A stretch of DNA of 64,000 nt. Origin: FEN-1297 sp963787005. GTDB taxonomy: Bacteria > Bacteroidota > Ignavibacteria > Ignavibacteriales > Ignavibacteriaceae. Shown piece after piece: positions 1-9,202 of this stretch; positions within the stretch are counted from its first letter, which is position 1, and the number at the start of each line of letters is the position of its first letter. Under the pieces are notes generated by a model. It was not told the origin of the DNA. It searched no databases and saw nothing but the letters and a program-made list of their open reading frames with translations. A program made the position numbers and the translations under genes. Where the stretch lies: positions 85,282 through 149,281 of the forward strand of contig CAWBBX010000030.1 in assembly GCA_963787005.1 (NCBI GenBank), read 5' to 3'.

Positions 1-1636
1 TGTGCAGGTATTGCTTATTGTCCGCGTTTTCAAGCGGCGGAATTATGACCGGCTGGGTAAGGAAAGGTTTTCCATCCAGTATTGGGTCCCTGTTGTTGTC
101 GGCCTGCGACATATGAAGATTTATTTCGTGAAGAAACAGCGTATACCTGTTATAGAGAAGGCCGGCTTTAATTTCGTGATTTTGAGTTACCTGGCTGGTT
201 ATATCAAACTTCGCCACGTATGTATTCGTGTTCCTCTCTCCGTGGAACATGTTGGTACCACCGGTATAGAATGTTCCTTCGGGCTGAGTTAAAAGAGCGG
301 TATGAACATACTGCTGGTCGAAAGGATCATTCCTTGTAAAGAGATCCGATAAAGAGAATGAATTTTGATCCAGATACCGTCTTTCGTCTCTGAAGAAATA
401 CGATAAACCGAGAGTGTAATAAGTGCTGCTGCTCAATGTGTGCGTTAACTTAAGGGTGTTGAGATACCCTTTCTTGAAATTACTCAGTTGTCCGTCGGGA
501 TTATATTTATAATTAAAATCGTAATCTTTGCCGCGGGTATTATCGAGAATAAAATCATACGAGATTCTGAACGAAGGAGATATCTTATAAGTTACTTTAG
601 CCTGGCCGTAGCCTTCCATGAAAGGAGCCATTGAAACGGTCTTACCGTCGCCTGTCTTCTGAATTATCCAGTTGTTCGGGTTGACGTCCTGCGAGTTAGT
701 TATATCGTATGTATTGAATTTTCTTACTCCAAAAAGATAACCGCCGGTGTAGTAATAGCGCATATCGAGAAGATAGAACAATTTGTCGCTCACCAGCGGA
801 CCGTTAACGGAGCCCTCTATCCATCTTATATAATTTCCGGTTTCACTTGAGAGAGGATTCAGTCTCTGGAGCCCGGTAAAAATATCGTTGTGCTGGGTCA
901 TATACGCGCCTTCGTAGGCGGTAAAATTTCCGTGGGTCCGGTTGCCGCCCGACTTTGTGGCGATGTTAACTATACCGCTCATCGCCTGGCCGTACTCGGC
1001 GTTAAACGCACCGGTAACAAGCTGCATTTCCTGAATCGAGTTTTTGTTAACATCCACAACGGTTCCTCCGTTATACGCATCCGTAACCGGCACACCGTCG
1101 ATCCAGTAAGAAACCTCGCCGCTTCTGCCGCCTCTGAAGTGAAAATTCCCGTCTCTGTCTTTAACTATTCCCGCCTGCAGCTGAAGAACATCCTGGAAGC
1201 TTGTAACTGGAAGGGTTTTAATTTCCTGGTCGTTTACTACCGCTGTTGAAGAGGTGAGATCTTTCTGGACCATTGGTTTTGTCGCGGTAACAACTACGGT
1301 TTGCATTTCGACCGCGGTTTCTTTTAAATTAAAATCGGCTCTTGTTGTAAGATCGATGGAAACGCGCAGGTTTCTCAACTCTTCGGTCTGATATCCTACG
1401 GCGGAAACTTTTATGGTATACACACCGGGAGCAACGTTGAGTATTGTAAAGTTCCCCTCCAAATCCGTGGCGGCCCCCATCGTTGTTCCGAGTATTATAA
1501 CGTTAGCCCCAATAACAGGGTCCTTTGTACCGGCATCGAGAATTTGACCGGCAATTTTTCCCGACTGAGCGTAAAGCGATGTCGAGAGGAATGCGGTTAA
1601 TATCAAGATGGGGAAAAGCTGTCTCCAAAGCTTCAT
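1..1636 (-). CDS. TonB-dependent receptor (SusC-like), N-terminal part
   Basis: Outer-membrane receptor that would import a large ligand using TonB energy. About 545 codons are present and the gene continues past the left edge, so the C-terminal barrel is missing. Reading the minus strand gives a signal peptide (residues 1-24, ending SLYAQ), a carboxypeptidase-regulatory-like Ig domain (about 25-105, with DLEGNFTILNVAPGVY), then a plug domain (FRGGRSGEVSYWIDGVPV, NAEYGQAMSGIVNIATKSGG) and early barrel strands. The chosen ATG follows GGAGG by 5 bases. An in-frame ATG 22 codons upstream (1702) with AAGGAG is possible but would place extra residues before the signal peptide. It lies downstream of two response regulators and a sensor kinase, suggesting regulated uptake; the ligand is unknown. 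Confidence 0.88.
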   Translation of the reverse strand, partial: MKLWRQLFPILILTAFLSTSLYAQSGKIAGQILDAGTKDPVIGANVIILGTTMGAATDLEGNFTILNVAPGVYTIKVSAVGYQTEELRNLRVSIDLTTRADFNLKETAVEMQTVVVTATKPMVQKDLTSSTAVVNDQEIKTLPVTSFQDVLQLQAGIVKDRDGNFHFRGGRSGEVSYWIDGVPVTDAYNGGTVVDVNKNSIQEMQLVTGAFNAEYGQAMSGIVNIATKSGGNRTHGNFTAYEGAYMTQHNDIFTGLQRLNPLSSETGNYIRWIEGSVNGPLVSDKLFYLLDMRYYYTGGYLFGVRKFNTYDITNSQDVNPNNWIIQKTGDGKTVSMAPFMEGYGQAKVTYKISPSFRISYDFILDNTRGKDYDFNYKYNPDGQLSNFKKGYLNTLKLTHTLSSSTYYTLGLSYFFRDERRYLDQNSFSLSDLFTRNDPFDQQYVHTALLTQPEGTFYTGGTNMFHGERNTNTYVAKFDITSQVTQNHEIKAGLLYNRYTLFLHEINLHMSQADNNRDPILDGKPFLTQPVIIPPLENADNKQYLH

Positions 1637-1766
1637 AAAACCCTCCGGGCAATGTAGATGTGATTCATTTGTACTTCCTACATAATTTTTCATTGCATTC
1701 ATTACCTGATATCTCCTTGTTATAAGCCGCCGATAACTGCGGAGGACAGAAGTCAGACACTAAAAC

Positions 1767-1810
1767 CCGGCATTCGAACACCTTTGATTTGCATATCAAA
1801 GGTTAGCCGG
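1767..1810 (-). promoter_or_regulatory. Hairpin in the leader of the TonB receptor gene
   Basis: A perfect 9-bp inverted repeat (acctttgat at 1780-1788, atcaaaggt at 1795-1803) with a 6-base loop is enclosed by an outer ccggc/gccgg pair (1767-1771, 1806-1810). It lies about 140 bases upstream of the receptor start. There is no U-tract typical of a terminator. It could be a leader RNA structure; I recognise no riboswitch class. Confidence 0.4.
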
Positions 1811-2233
1811 ATTTCTTATGTACTAAGAACGACTTTATTTCCGGACAGAAGTAAGTTCTTTACTTTAAAATAATCGGCTGATTCTATTAATAACGACGCA
1901 AAAAGAACTGAATGCGTATAATTATTTTTATTATGTATTGGCGTATCGGGAAGAGTGAATTGCGCGTGCGTTATCGTGAAGCGAAGATCAACTGAGTATC
2001 CGTTGTTTATAATCAACGGACATAACGAACGAGAATCGTTTCGCTGCAGGTTTTTAATTACAAATCGTAGCATTTATTTTCTATATCCAGCCCTTATTTT
2101 TTTTATGCAATGAGCATAAGGTATCTGCGGTGTCGATAATTTTGCCCGGGTATAAAAAGAAATTCATGCCCGGTTGTAAATCCGCAATGTATTTTTTATT
2201 TATACAAAGTAGAGATTAAAGTACGCTCAAACT

Positions 2234-2296
2234 ACTACCTAAACGAAGGTATTTTATGCGTATTTCGTTCTAAAACGCATATTAATACTACCTAAA
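2234..2296. promoter_or_regulatory. Paired actacctaaa motif upstream of the TonB receptor
   Basis: Two exact copies of actacctaaa, at 2234-2243 and 2287-2296, spaced 53 bases start to start (about five helical turns) and in direct orientation. A matching pair sits upstream of the regulator gene at 2339-2977. Spacing and position suggest operator sites for the local NarL-type regulators; this is an inference. Confidence 0.5.
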
Positions 2297-2338
2297 TAGA
2301 GGGGAGCGCAAATTTTAAATCCCGCGGCGCGTTTATAA

Positions 2339-2977
2339 TCAAATAAGCCCTTCCTTGATGGCCTTTGCCACCGCTTCAGATTGCGAATGCACATGAAGCT
2401 TTTTATATATGTTCCTGAAATGGAATCTTACAGTTTCAATACTTATACAAAGAGAATCGGCAAGAACTTTAAAACTGTTCCCTTCTACCAGGCCGCCGAG
2501 TATTTCTCGCTCGCGCGGAGTAAGTAAATTCTGGGAATCGTTTGACGAGGCGGATTTTTTAACCTGGAAAAAATCGATTACTTTTCTTGCGATATGGGAA
2601 CTCATCGGCGCGCCGCCGCTGTATGCTTCGCTTATTGCTTCAAGAAGCCTGGAAGGCGGAGTTTTCTTAACCAGATAACCGCAAGCGCCGGCGCAAAGTG
2701 CGTCGAATACGAGATCGTTTTCCTCATAAACCGTAAGAACGAGAATGTTCAAATCGGGAAGTATGATCTTCGCCTGCTTAATTCCTTCGATACCACTCAT
2801 CCCCGGCAGCCCGATATCCATCAATAAAACATCCGGCTCCGATTTTTTAAGGCTCTTCAGCATCGTTTCACACCGCGTGTATGTACCTATGCACGAATAT
2901 CCTTCGGTTCCGTCAATCAGAATCTTCAAACCTTCTCGGATGGTATCGTTATCCTCTACTACAACTACACTAATCAT
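2339..2977 (-). CDS. NarL/LuxR-family response regulator
   Basis: Two-component DNA-binding response regulator of 212 residues. The receiver domain (1-120) has the acidic pocket E8/D9, phospho-acceptor D54 in LLMDIGLPG, T82 and K104. The C-terminal LuxR-type helix-turn-helix (about 148-210) contains LTPREREIL and SIETVRFHFRNIYKKL. It is a close paralogue of the regulator immediately upstream (3169-3808), indicating tandem duplication. The likely partner is the HisKA_3-type sensor kinase at 3900-7118. The nearest downstream gene is the TonB receptor, a plausible target. Paired actacctaaa motifs lie about 105 bases upstream of its start and also downstream of it, before the receptor. Confidence 0.93.
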   Translation of the reverse strand: MISVVVVEDNDTIREGLKILIDGTEGYSCIGTYTRCETMLKSLKKSEPDVLLMDIGLPGMSGIEGIKQAKIILPDLNILVLTVYEENDLVFDALCAGACGYLVKKTPPSRLLEAISEAYSGGAPMSSHIARKVIDFFQVKKSASSNDSQNLLTPREREILGGLVEGNSFKVLADSLCISIETVRFHFRNIYKKLHVHSQSEAVAKAIKEGLI

Positions 2978-3082
2978 TTATTTCTCCGCCCGGGGACAAA
3001 ACCGCGGACCGCATTGTATAAATCAAGAAAAAATCGGTAAACTTTTCCGTCTTCAATCTAAAATTATTGGCGTATGCATACT

Positions 3083-3144
3083 ACTACCTAAACAGAGTGA
3101 TTTTGATCTTAAGGATTATTCAATTGAGATATTTACTACCTAAA
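3083..3144. promoter_or_regulatory. Paired actacctaaa motif upstream of the second response regulator
   Basis: Exact actacctaaa copies at 3083-3092 and 3135-3144, 52 bases apart in direct orientation. The flanks resemble the 2234/2287 pair copy for copy (the outer copies share actactacctaaac, the inner copies share actacctaaat followed by a G-rich run). The segment may have been duplicated together with the regulator gene, or be kept as operators. Confidence 0.5.
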
Positions 3145-3168
3145 TGGGGTAAGCCGTATGAAACGGTA

Positions 3169-3808
3169 TCAGATCAGTCCTTCTTTTATGGCCTTGGCCA
3201 CGGCTTCCGACTGGGAATGAACGTGCAGTTTTTTATATATGTTGCGGAAATGGAACCGGACGGTTTCAATGCTGATGAAAAGAGAATCGGCAATTGCTTT
3301 AAAAGCTGTTCCCCTCAACCAGTCCGGCCAATATTTCACGCTCACGCGGGGTGAGCAGGCTCCCTGTTTTTTGGGGAGAGAGCCGCTTCTTATGCTGAAA
3401 AAAATCTATTACTTTTCTGGCGATATGAGAGCTCATAGGAGCGCCGCCCTCATGAGCCTCGCCGATGGCTTCGAGAAGTCTTGACGGCGGAGTTTTCTTC
3501 ACAAGGTATCCGCAGGCGCCGGCGCAAAGTGCCTCGAATACAAGTTCATTCTCCTCATAAACGGTTAGTACAAGTATATTAAGATCGGGCATAATCGCCT
3601 TCGACTGCCGGATCCCTTCGATACCGTTCATACCAGGAAGTCCGATATCCATAAGCAAAACGTCCGGCTCGAGCTTCTTGAGTTCCTTGAGCATTGTTTC
3701 GCATTTCGGGAAGGCCGAAACGCAGGTATATCCCTCCGTTCCCTCAATCAGCATCTTCAGTCCTTCGCGGATTGCGTCGTTATCTTCTACTACTATTACT
3801 TTTATCAT
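3169..3808 (-). CDS. NarL/LuxR-family response regulator, frameshifted
   Basis: Paralogue of the regulator at 2339-2977. The receiver is intact (E8/D9, D54, T82, K104). Translation stops at 3299 just after LVEGNSF, at the start of the DNA-binding domain, because a T-run (TTTT at 3304-3301, minus strand) is one base longer than in the paralogue. Shifting +1 there restores a full helix-turn-helix (IETVRFHFRNIYKKLHVHSQ) and a stop at 3169. Other genes in the window show similar indels, so a sequence error is likeliest. A programmed +1 shift is formally possible: UUU followed by UAA, with GAGGGG just upstream. It lies between the sensor kinase gene and the other regulator on the same strand. Confidence 0.8.
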
Positions 3809-3899
3809 ATACTATTTACCTGTAGCACAATATACAGGAATTTCACTTTAGGGTACAGAGAACATGGCGGGCAAAAAATCGGTTGTAAATTGATAATTT

Positions 3900-6800
3900 T
3901 TAAAGGATAAATCCGGTAAAATGAATTGTTGTCCCCTCTCCTATTGAAGATATGATGTCCAGCTTCCCTCCGATATTCTCGGCCCGTCGCTTCATATTAT
4001 CCAGCCCGTTGCCGTTGGAGATATCCAATTGCTCAAATCCGGCCCCGTTGTCTTTTAAGATCATCTCCAGCTTTTTCCCTTTTACGTGCGCGTCTAGTGA
4101 GATCTCGCTGCAGTCGCTGTGGGTAATGCAATTGTTAATACCTTCTTTGAAAATAAGATAGAGATGCTGACGGTGTTCTAAGGAAAGGGAAACTTTTTCA
4201 AGCGACTTAAGGTTTTCCGATCTGAAGGATATGCTGGTGTAAGAAGACAGCTCGGAATAAGTATCCCGGAGTCTCAGGATTAAATCATAAAGAGAATCTC
4301 TGCGCGGATTGACAAGCCAGACTATATCGCTCATATTATCAATAAGATTTCTTGAATTATCGCTGATCATCTTCAGGCTTTTCCTTACGTCTTCCCCGGC
4401 CGAGTTAAGTCGCTGCGATATAACTTCGCTTAGAATAGAAATCTCCGTAAGGCTAGCACCGATGTTGTCGTGAAGATCGGCGGCAAGTTTTGTTCTGAAC
4501 CTCTCTATATCGAGGAGATGCCGCACGCGGTAGGTAATGAAGAACACTATTATTCCGCCTCCGATTAATACCGAAGAAAGTATAAACCACCAGGTGCGCC
4601 AGAACGGAGGAAGGATGGTTATATTGATTGACGCGCCTTTATCGTTCCAAATGCCGTCGTTGTTCGATCCTATAACCTCAAATGTATAATCGCCCGGGTC
4701 GAGATTTGTGTACGTTACGTATCTCCTGTTGCCGGCATCGATCCAGTTCTTATCGAATCCCTTCATTATGTATTTATATTGGTTCTTTTTCGGCGAGGTG
4801 AAATCCAGCGCGGCGTATTCGAATGAGAAAACATTTTGATTGTAGGATAGTGTGATCGATTTTGTCTGTGTAATTGACCTGTGCAGCGGCGAATCTTTCG
4901 CGGCAATATCTACCGGCTTGTTGAATATTTGAAAGTTCGTTATTACAACGGGAGGCACATGATTATTCGTCTGCAGAGTAGACGGATAGAAAGCGGTAAA
5001 GCCGTTAGTTCCGCCGAAGAATAATTCACCGTTCAATCCTCTAAGGCTTGCGCCCCAGTAGAACTGGTTTCCCTGCAGCCCGTCGCTTCCGAAGTAATTG
5101 TGCACCGTACCGGTAGATGGATCTAATTTGGAAAGGCCGTTATCGGTACTCAACCAAAGGTTACCTTCTCCGTCTTTCTGAATTCCGTAAATAATATTAC
5201 TGGCCAAGCCTTCCTTTAAGGAATAATGTAAAAAGCGTGCTTTGGAAGGATCGCTTATCTCCTGCTGATCCACCGTTAATTTATTCAAACCGCCGCCGTA
5301 TGTTCCCAGCCAAAGATCCCCGGTACTGTCTTTGTATATTGATATTACCCTGTCGTCGCTCAGGCTGAACGGATTGCTTGCCAGATGATGGTAGTGAATA
5401 AATTTAGATGATCTTTTACCGGAAGAAAAGTTCCGGGAAATGTAAAGCTTGTTCAAGCCGTCCCATGTACCGATCCAAAGATAGCCGCCTCGGCCTTCCA
5501 TCAGGCAAGATTGCACCATGTTGTTGCTGAGACTATTAGAATCAGCCGGATTATTAATAAAATTAATAAACCTGTCGTTCTCCCGATCGTATAAGTCCAG
5601 CCCCGATCCTGTCCCGATCCACAAACGATTTTCGGAATCTTCGTAAATTGCCTGAACCAGGTTGCTGCTAATACTGCGCGGATTCGATGGATCGTGTGTG
5701 TACCTTATAAATCTTACCTGATTAGGATTACCCGACGCGCCGCTAATCATTTTGTTCAGGCCTCCGCTCCATGTTCCTACCCACAGCGTACCCTTGCTGT
5801 CGCGGTAAATTGACGAGATTTGATCATCGCTCAAGCTGAAATTGTCCTTCGAATCATGCACAAAATGTGTGAAGATTCCCTTTCTCATATCGAATTTATC
5901 CAGACCGCCTCCCAAGGTACCGACCCACATTATACCGGACTTATCCTGGAAAAGCGCTCTGACTGTGTTGTAGCTTAAGCTGCGGGGATTTGCGGGATCG
6001 TGCTTATAGTGCATGAACTTCAGTCGCTCCCTATCGAATTTAACTATTCCGCCTTCCGCCGTTCCTATCCAGACTAAGCCTGAATTATCTTCATAAAGCG
6101 AAAGAACGTTATTGTTGTTAAAATTATTGGGATTGTACTTCGACTCGTTGAGGTCTATAAACTTCCTGCCGTTCTTCCCTAAATGATAAATGCCGCCCCC
6201 GGTCGCGATCCACATTACGCCCATCTTATCCAGAATAATCGAGTTTATCCTGTCGCTGCTCAAATTTCCCCCTCCGGATGAGCTGATGAAATAACGTTTA
6301 AAGTCCATGGATTCGGGGTTAAATCTATTCAAGCCGTTTACCGTGCCTATCCAGAGCCTGCCTTTGTTGTCTTGATTAATACAAAGCACAACATTATTGC
6401 TTAAGCTCTTAGGATTTCCTTTTTGAAAAGAATACCCTGTAAATTTCTTTGAAGCCTCGTTGAACAGATCCAGTCCGCCGTTGCTCCCCACCCAAAGTTT
6501 ATTACCACTGTCCAGAAACAAAGCGAGAACTACGTTATCGCTTAAACTACCGGGATCATTCGGATTATGGTAGTAATGGGTAAATCGGTTTTGCTTGCGG
6601 TCTAATTCATTTAGTCCGCCGCCCTCGGTTCCTACCCAGAGATTACCTTCCCGATCTTCCAAAATGGCTCTTATATTATTGTAGCTTATGCTTTTCGGAT
6701 TATCGGGATTGTGCTTGAAGCGGGTAAATGTTTCGGATTCCCGGTTGAACTTACAGAGTCCGCCGCTGTTAGTGCCCACCCATAAGGTGCCTTCCCGGTC

Positions 6801-7118
6801 TTCGAACATAGTCCAAATAAAATTATCCGAAATGGAGCCGGAATCGCGCGGATCATTTTTGTAGACCTTAAAATTATAACCGTCGTATTTGTCCAGCCCG
6901 TCTTCCGTTGCAAACCAAAGAAATCCGTGGCTGTCCTGGAGTATACAGTGTATGGTGTTCTGAGACAGACCTTTATCGGTAAGTATATGCTCAAGGTTTA
7001 TATCATTTACCTGGGCGCGGGAAAATCCTCCGAAACATATTATGCAGAGAAGCAGCCGATTTAGCAAAATTCTAAAAGTTTTCCGCTTGTATTTTATGAC
7101 ATTCGGAATATAAATCAT
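3900..7118 (-). CDS. Propeller-type sensor histidine kinase (Reg_prop, Y_Y_Y, HisKA_3)
   Basis: A 1072-residue membrane sensor kinase. A signal or anchor segment (about 15-35) is followed by a periplasmic beta-propeller of repeated blades (about 40-700; each has LWVGT-type strands and SLSxNxV turns), a Y_Y_Y domain (about 772-834), one membrane segment (about 843-863), a HisKA_3 dimerisation domain with phospho-acceptor H883 in LAADLHDNIGASL, and a HATPase domain (about 978-1070; N-box EGINNCITHS, G-boxes DNGAGF and NGNGLDNMKRR). The architecture matches the split relatives of hybrid two-component sensors of glycan use, but lacks a fused receiver and AraC domain. NarL-type regulators follow on the same strand, the expected partners of HisKA_3 kinases. 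The ligand is unknown. Confidence 0.92.
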   Translation of the reverse strand: MIYIPNVIKYKRKTFRILLNRLLLCIICFGGFSRAQVNDINLEHILTDKGLSQNTIHCILQDSHGFLWFATEDGLDKYDGYNFKVYKNDPRDSGSISDNFIWTMFEDREGTLWVGTNSGGLCKFNRESETFTRFKHNPDNPKSISYNNIRAILEDREGNLWVGTEGGGLNELDRKQNRFTHYYHNPNDPGSLSDNVVLALFLDSGNKLWVGSNGGLDLFNEASKKFTGYSFQKGNPKSLSNNVVLCINQDNKGRLWIGTVNGLNRFNPESMDFKRYFISSSGGGNLSSDRINSIILDKMGVMWIATGGGIYHLGKNGRKFIDLNESKYNPNNFNNNNVLSLYEDNSGLVWIGTAEGGIVKFDRERLKFMHYKHDPANPRSLSYNTVRALFQDKSGIMWVGTLGGGLDKFDMRKGIFTHFVHDSKDNFSLSDDQISSIYRDSKGTLWVGTWSGGLNKMISGASGNPNQVRFIRYTHDPSNPRSISSNLVQAIYEDSENRLWIGTGSGLDLYDRENDRFINFINNPADSNSLSNNMVQSCLMEGRGGYLWIGTWDGLNKLYISRNFSSGKRSSKFIHYHHLASNPFSLSDDRVISIYKDSTGDLWLGTYGGGLNKLTVDQQEISDPSKARFLHYSLKEGLASNIIYGIQKDGEGNLWLSTDNGLSKLDPSTGTVHNYFGSDGLQGNQFYWGASLRGLNGELFFGGTNGFTAFYPSTLQTNNHVPPVVITNFQIFNKPVDIAAKDSPLHRSITQTKSITLSYNQNVFSFEYAALDFTSPKKNQYKYIMKGFDKNWIDAGNRRYVTYTNLDPGDYTFEVIGSNNDGIWNDKGASINITILPPFWRTWWFILSSVLIGGGIIVFFITYRVRHLLDIERFRTKLAADLHDNIGASLTEISILSEVISQRLNSAGEDVRKSLKMISDNSRNLIDNMSDIVWLVNPRRDSLYDLILRLRDTYSELSSYTSISFRSENLKSLEKVSLSLEHRQHLYLIFKEGINNCITHSDCSEISLDAHVKGKKLEMILKDNGAGFEQLDISNGNGLDNMKRRAENIGGKLDIISSIGEGTTIHFTGFIL

Positions 7119-7499
7119 TTATGTTTTTCTCGAATGTAAGTAGTTTGTTGATGAGATACCGCGTGCCGGCTACTATTAATTTTAAAAGTCGTAAAACCAA
7201 ACATAAAATCTTTGTAAAATAAAAACTGCAAATTCTGACCCCGAATTGCAACTAAAAAAGACCGCCGCAATTCCCGGCACTTTGAAACTCATCTTATATA
7301 TGTGACGGAATTAACTCGGAATAAATGCGGACTTGAAATTCTCTCGGCAAGTAATATCTTACAATCCGGAGTTTATTACGGGAAACGGAGGCACATAACC
7401 TAATATTTGATTTATAATGCCGGTTATGAGATAGAATAGACTACTTAAGCAAACATATGATTTTTTCAATTAGCATGGTCTGAAAGGAGCATTAATTAT
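7119..7499. other. Divergent intergenic region
   Basis: About 380 bases between the sensor kinase (minus) and a DUF427 gene (plus). It should contain both promoters, but I recognise no conserved element and no copy of the actacctaaa motif. Confidence 0.4.
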
Positions 7500-7787
7500 A
7501 TGCCCAAGGCAGTTTGGAACGGAAAGATAATCGCCGAAAGCAACAAGATTAAAGAGATTGAAGGCGATAAATACTTTCCCCCGAATTCGGTAAATAAAAA
7601 ATATTTGAGGAAAAGCGAAAAGCATTTTGCCAGTCTAGATAAAGGAGTGGCAAATTACTTCAACGTGGTTGTAGACGACGAGGTGAGCTGGGACAGCGCC
7701 TGGTATTATCCAAGTCCCAGGGATGAAGCAAAGAGCATAAAAGATTACGTATCGTTCAGGAACGGAATAGTAGATATAGAGGAATAA
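7500..7787 (+). CDS. DUF427 domain protein
   Basis: A 95-residue protein matching the DUF427 family over its full length: the N-terminal AVWNGKIIAES strand, GDKYFPPNSV, then VVVDDEVSWDSAWYYPSP. The family is small, soluble and of unknown biochemical function. The start follows GAAAGGAG with normal spacing. Monocistronic, between oppositely oriented genes. The usual family cysteine region is degenerate here (KHFASLDKGVANYF). Confidence 0.85.
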   Translation: MPKAVWNGKIIAESNKIKEIEGDKYFPPNSVNKKYLRKSEKHFASLDKGVANYFNVVVDDEVSWDSAWYYPSPRDEAKSIKDYVSFRNGIVDIEE

Positions 7788-7880
7788 AATATTTTTTCCC
7801 GATATGCAGAAGCCGAGGCTGGCATGAGCGGAAAAATAAGATCGATAGGGATTGATAATCCAATCAATTCCGCCTAACGC

Positions 7881-8792
7881 TTATGTTCTATTTTCTTTAA
7901 CAAAATCCAAAAGCTGATAGAATTTCTTTTGGTTCTCTTCGCTGAATTCGTAACCGATTATATCGAAAGAAACGTTAAGCCACCTGATGTTTAAATTTTT
8001 CGCTGCATATTCTCTGTCCTCGTCTAGTAAGTCCGCATCCCCCAAAAGTAAGCCGGCAAGCTTAATCGCGGACTTCAGAATTAAATAATACGGCAAAGCA
8101 TTATTGTTGCAGATTTTAATCAGTTGCCAGTGTAGTTCCTGGTGATTTGAGCATATATCGATGGCAACACTGCCGGCATCATTCATCATTTCAATTTTGC
8201 CGAGAGCTCTCAGGCTCTTATCCGAAGCGATTTCTATCAGCTGGTCAACGGCTTCTTCCCGGTCGTACTTGTTTCTTTTCGATTTTTGGTGGGCTTTTTT
8301 AATGGCGGCCGTTACCGCTTCCTTAATCCCCTTATTCGCACTTTTAATAAGCTCGGAACTGTTCCTGATATCTTTAGATATCTCAATAACTTTTTTATAG
8401 TCGCCCGACTCTATTGCTTTGTCGAGCAAAACATTGTTTGTATTGTCGCCGGAATTTTTCGCTTTTATTTCTTTCCAGTTAGAACTTTTTACCGGCCGGG
8501 CTTGACCGTACTGCGGCTTTACTTCATCCAGAATTTTTTTTGTGTTTTCTGTTAAAGGGACAATGCGGAAATTCTTTTTAATTAATTCATCAACCACAAG
8601 TCTGTGGTGGCGATCATCGACATTGAAGCTGACAATAGTTTCGTCGCCGAGAGTGCCGAATCGCAAGGAATTAATTTCCAAGCCCGGGTTCTCTTCTCTA
8701 ACGTCGCGCAAAATCATCTTGATTGCTTTGTGTTGATTTTCCCCGACTTTCGCACAAATTTTTTCACCCATATGAAGATAATTCCTTATCAT
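7881..8792 (-). CDS. Hypothetical protein with helical C-terminal half
   Basis: A 303-residue soluble protein that I do not recognise. The first 90 residues look like a mixed alpha/beta domain (SLRFGTLGDETIVSFNVDDRHHRLVVDELI), followed by a charged linker (about 90-130) and an all-helical half (about 130-300). No signal peptide or membrane segment is visible. An internal ATG at codon 8 has a better upstream purine run (AAGGA) and may be the true start. The gene stands alone between intergenic gaps. Confidence 0.7.
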   Translation of the reverse strand: MIRNYLHMGEKICAKVGENQHKAIKMILRDVREENPGLEINSLRFGTLGDETIVSFNVDDRHHRLVVDELIKKNFRIVPLTENTKKILDEVKPQYGQARPVKSSNWKEIKAKNSGDNTNNVLLDKAIESGDYKKVIEISKDIRNSSELIKSANKGIKEAVTAAIKKAHQKSKRNKYDREEAVDQLIEIASDKSLRALGKIEMMNDAGSVAIDICSNHQELHWQLIKICNNNALPYYLILKSAIKLAGLLLGDADLLDEDREYAAKNLNIRWLNVSFDIIGYEFSEENQKKFYQLLDFVKENRT

Positions 8793-9202
8793 CGAGCAAT
8801 AAATGCAGATTTTTAAAACACCACAAGAGTCCCCTATAATTCTCTCTTAAGGAATTTAAATTGCTATTATATTATGTCACTCAGTTTTTATTAGTCGAAC
8901 AATTCTAAACGAAACTTTAGAATTTAATGCAAAAATATGTAAAAAGAAACAAAATCACACAATCCGGACACGGAAAGGACTGAATCACAACCAATTGGAA
9001 AATAATAAATTGAGGGATATATTTAAAGCATTTTATCAGAATAACTGTTGTGATCAACATTCATATTCTCACCGATCATATCAGATTCTTTCTATTTATA
9101 ATTGAAGGTATAGAGGATAATAATGTATCTTGCAAGAATCAATTCAACAGGCCGACAGAGATTATCTCGGCCTATTTCTTATTATTATATGATTAGGATA
9201 AA
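8793..9202. other. Intergenic region upstream of the NTP phosphatase gene
   Basis: About 410 AT-rich bases. The only structure I see is the stem-loop at 9149-9173 and a 27-codon frame overlapping it (9123-9206). The rest contains nothing recognisable. Confidence 0.4.

Larger units (their letters stand above)
1637..2338. other. Long intergenic leader between response regulator and TonB receptor
   Basis: About 700 bases without a convincing gene. It holds two copies of the actacctaaa motif (2234-2243 and 2287-2296), a strong hairpin (1767-1810) and the receptor ribosome-binding site. An 85-codon minus-strand frame (1816-2073) resembles no family I know and has no clear ribosome-binding site, so I do not call it. 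The length suggests a long 5' leader or distant promoter for the receptor gene. Confidence 0.5.

Noticed and set aside
1767..1810. Riboswitch or tRNA in the TonB leader
   Set aside because: A hairpin and a TTCGAA run are present, but no cobalamin box, tRNA arms or other class signature can be seen.
1816..2073. 85-codon minus-strand frame
   Set aside because: No ribosome-binding site, no recognisable family, located in leader sequence.
3299..3304. Programmed +1 frameshift as primary call
   Set aside because: Kept only as a hypothesis, because homopolymer indels occur in several other genes including transketolase and malQ.
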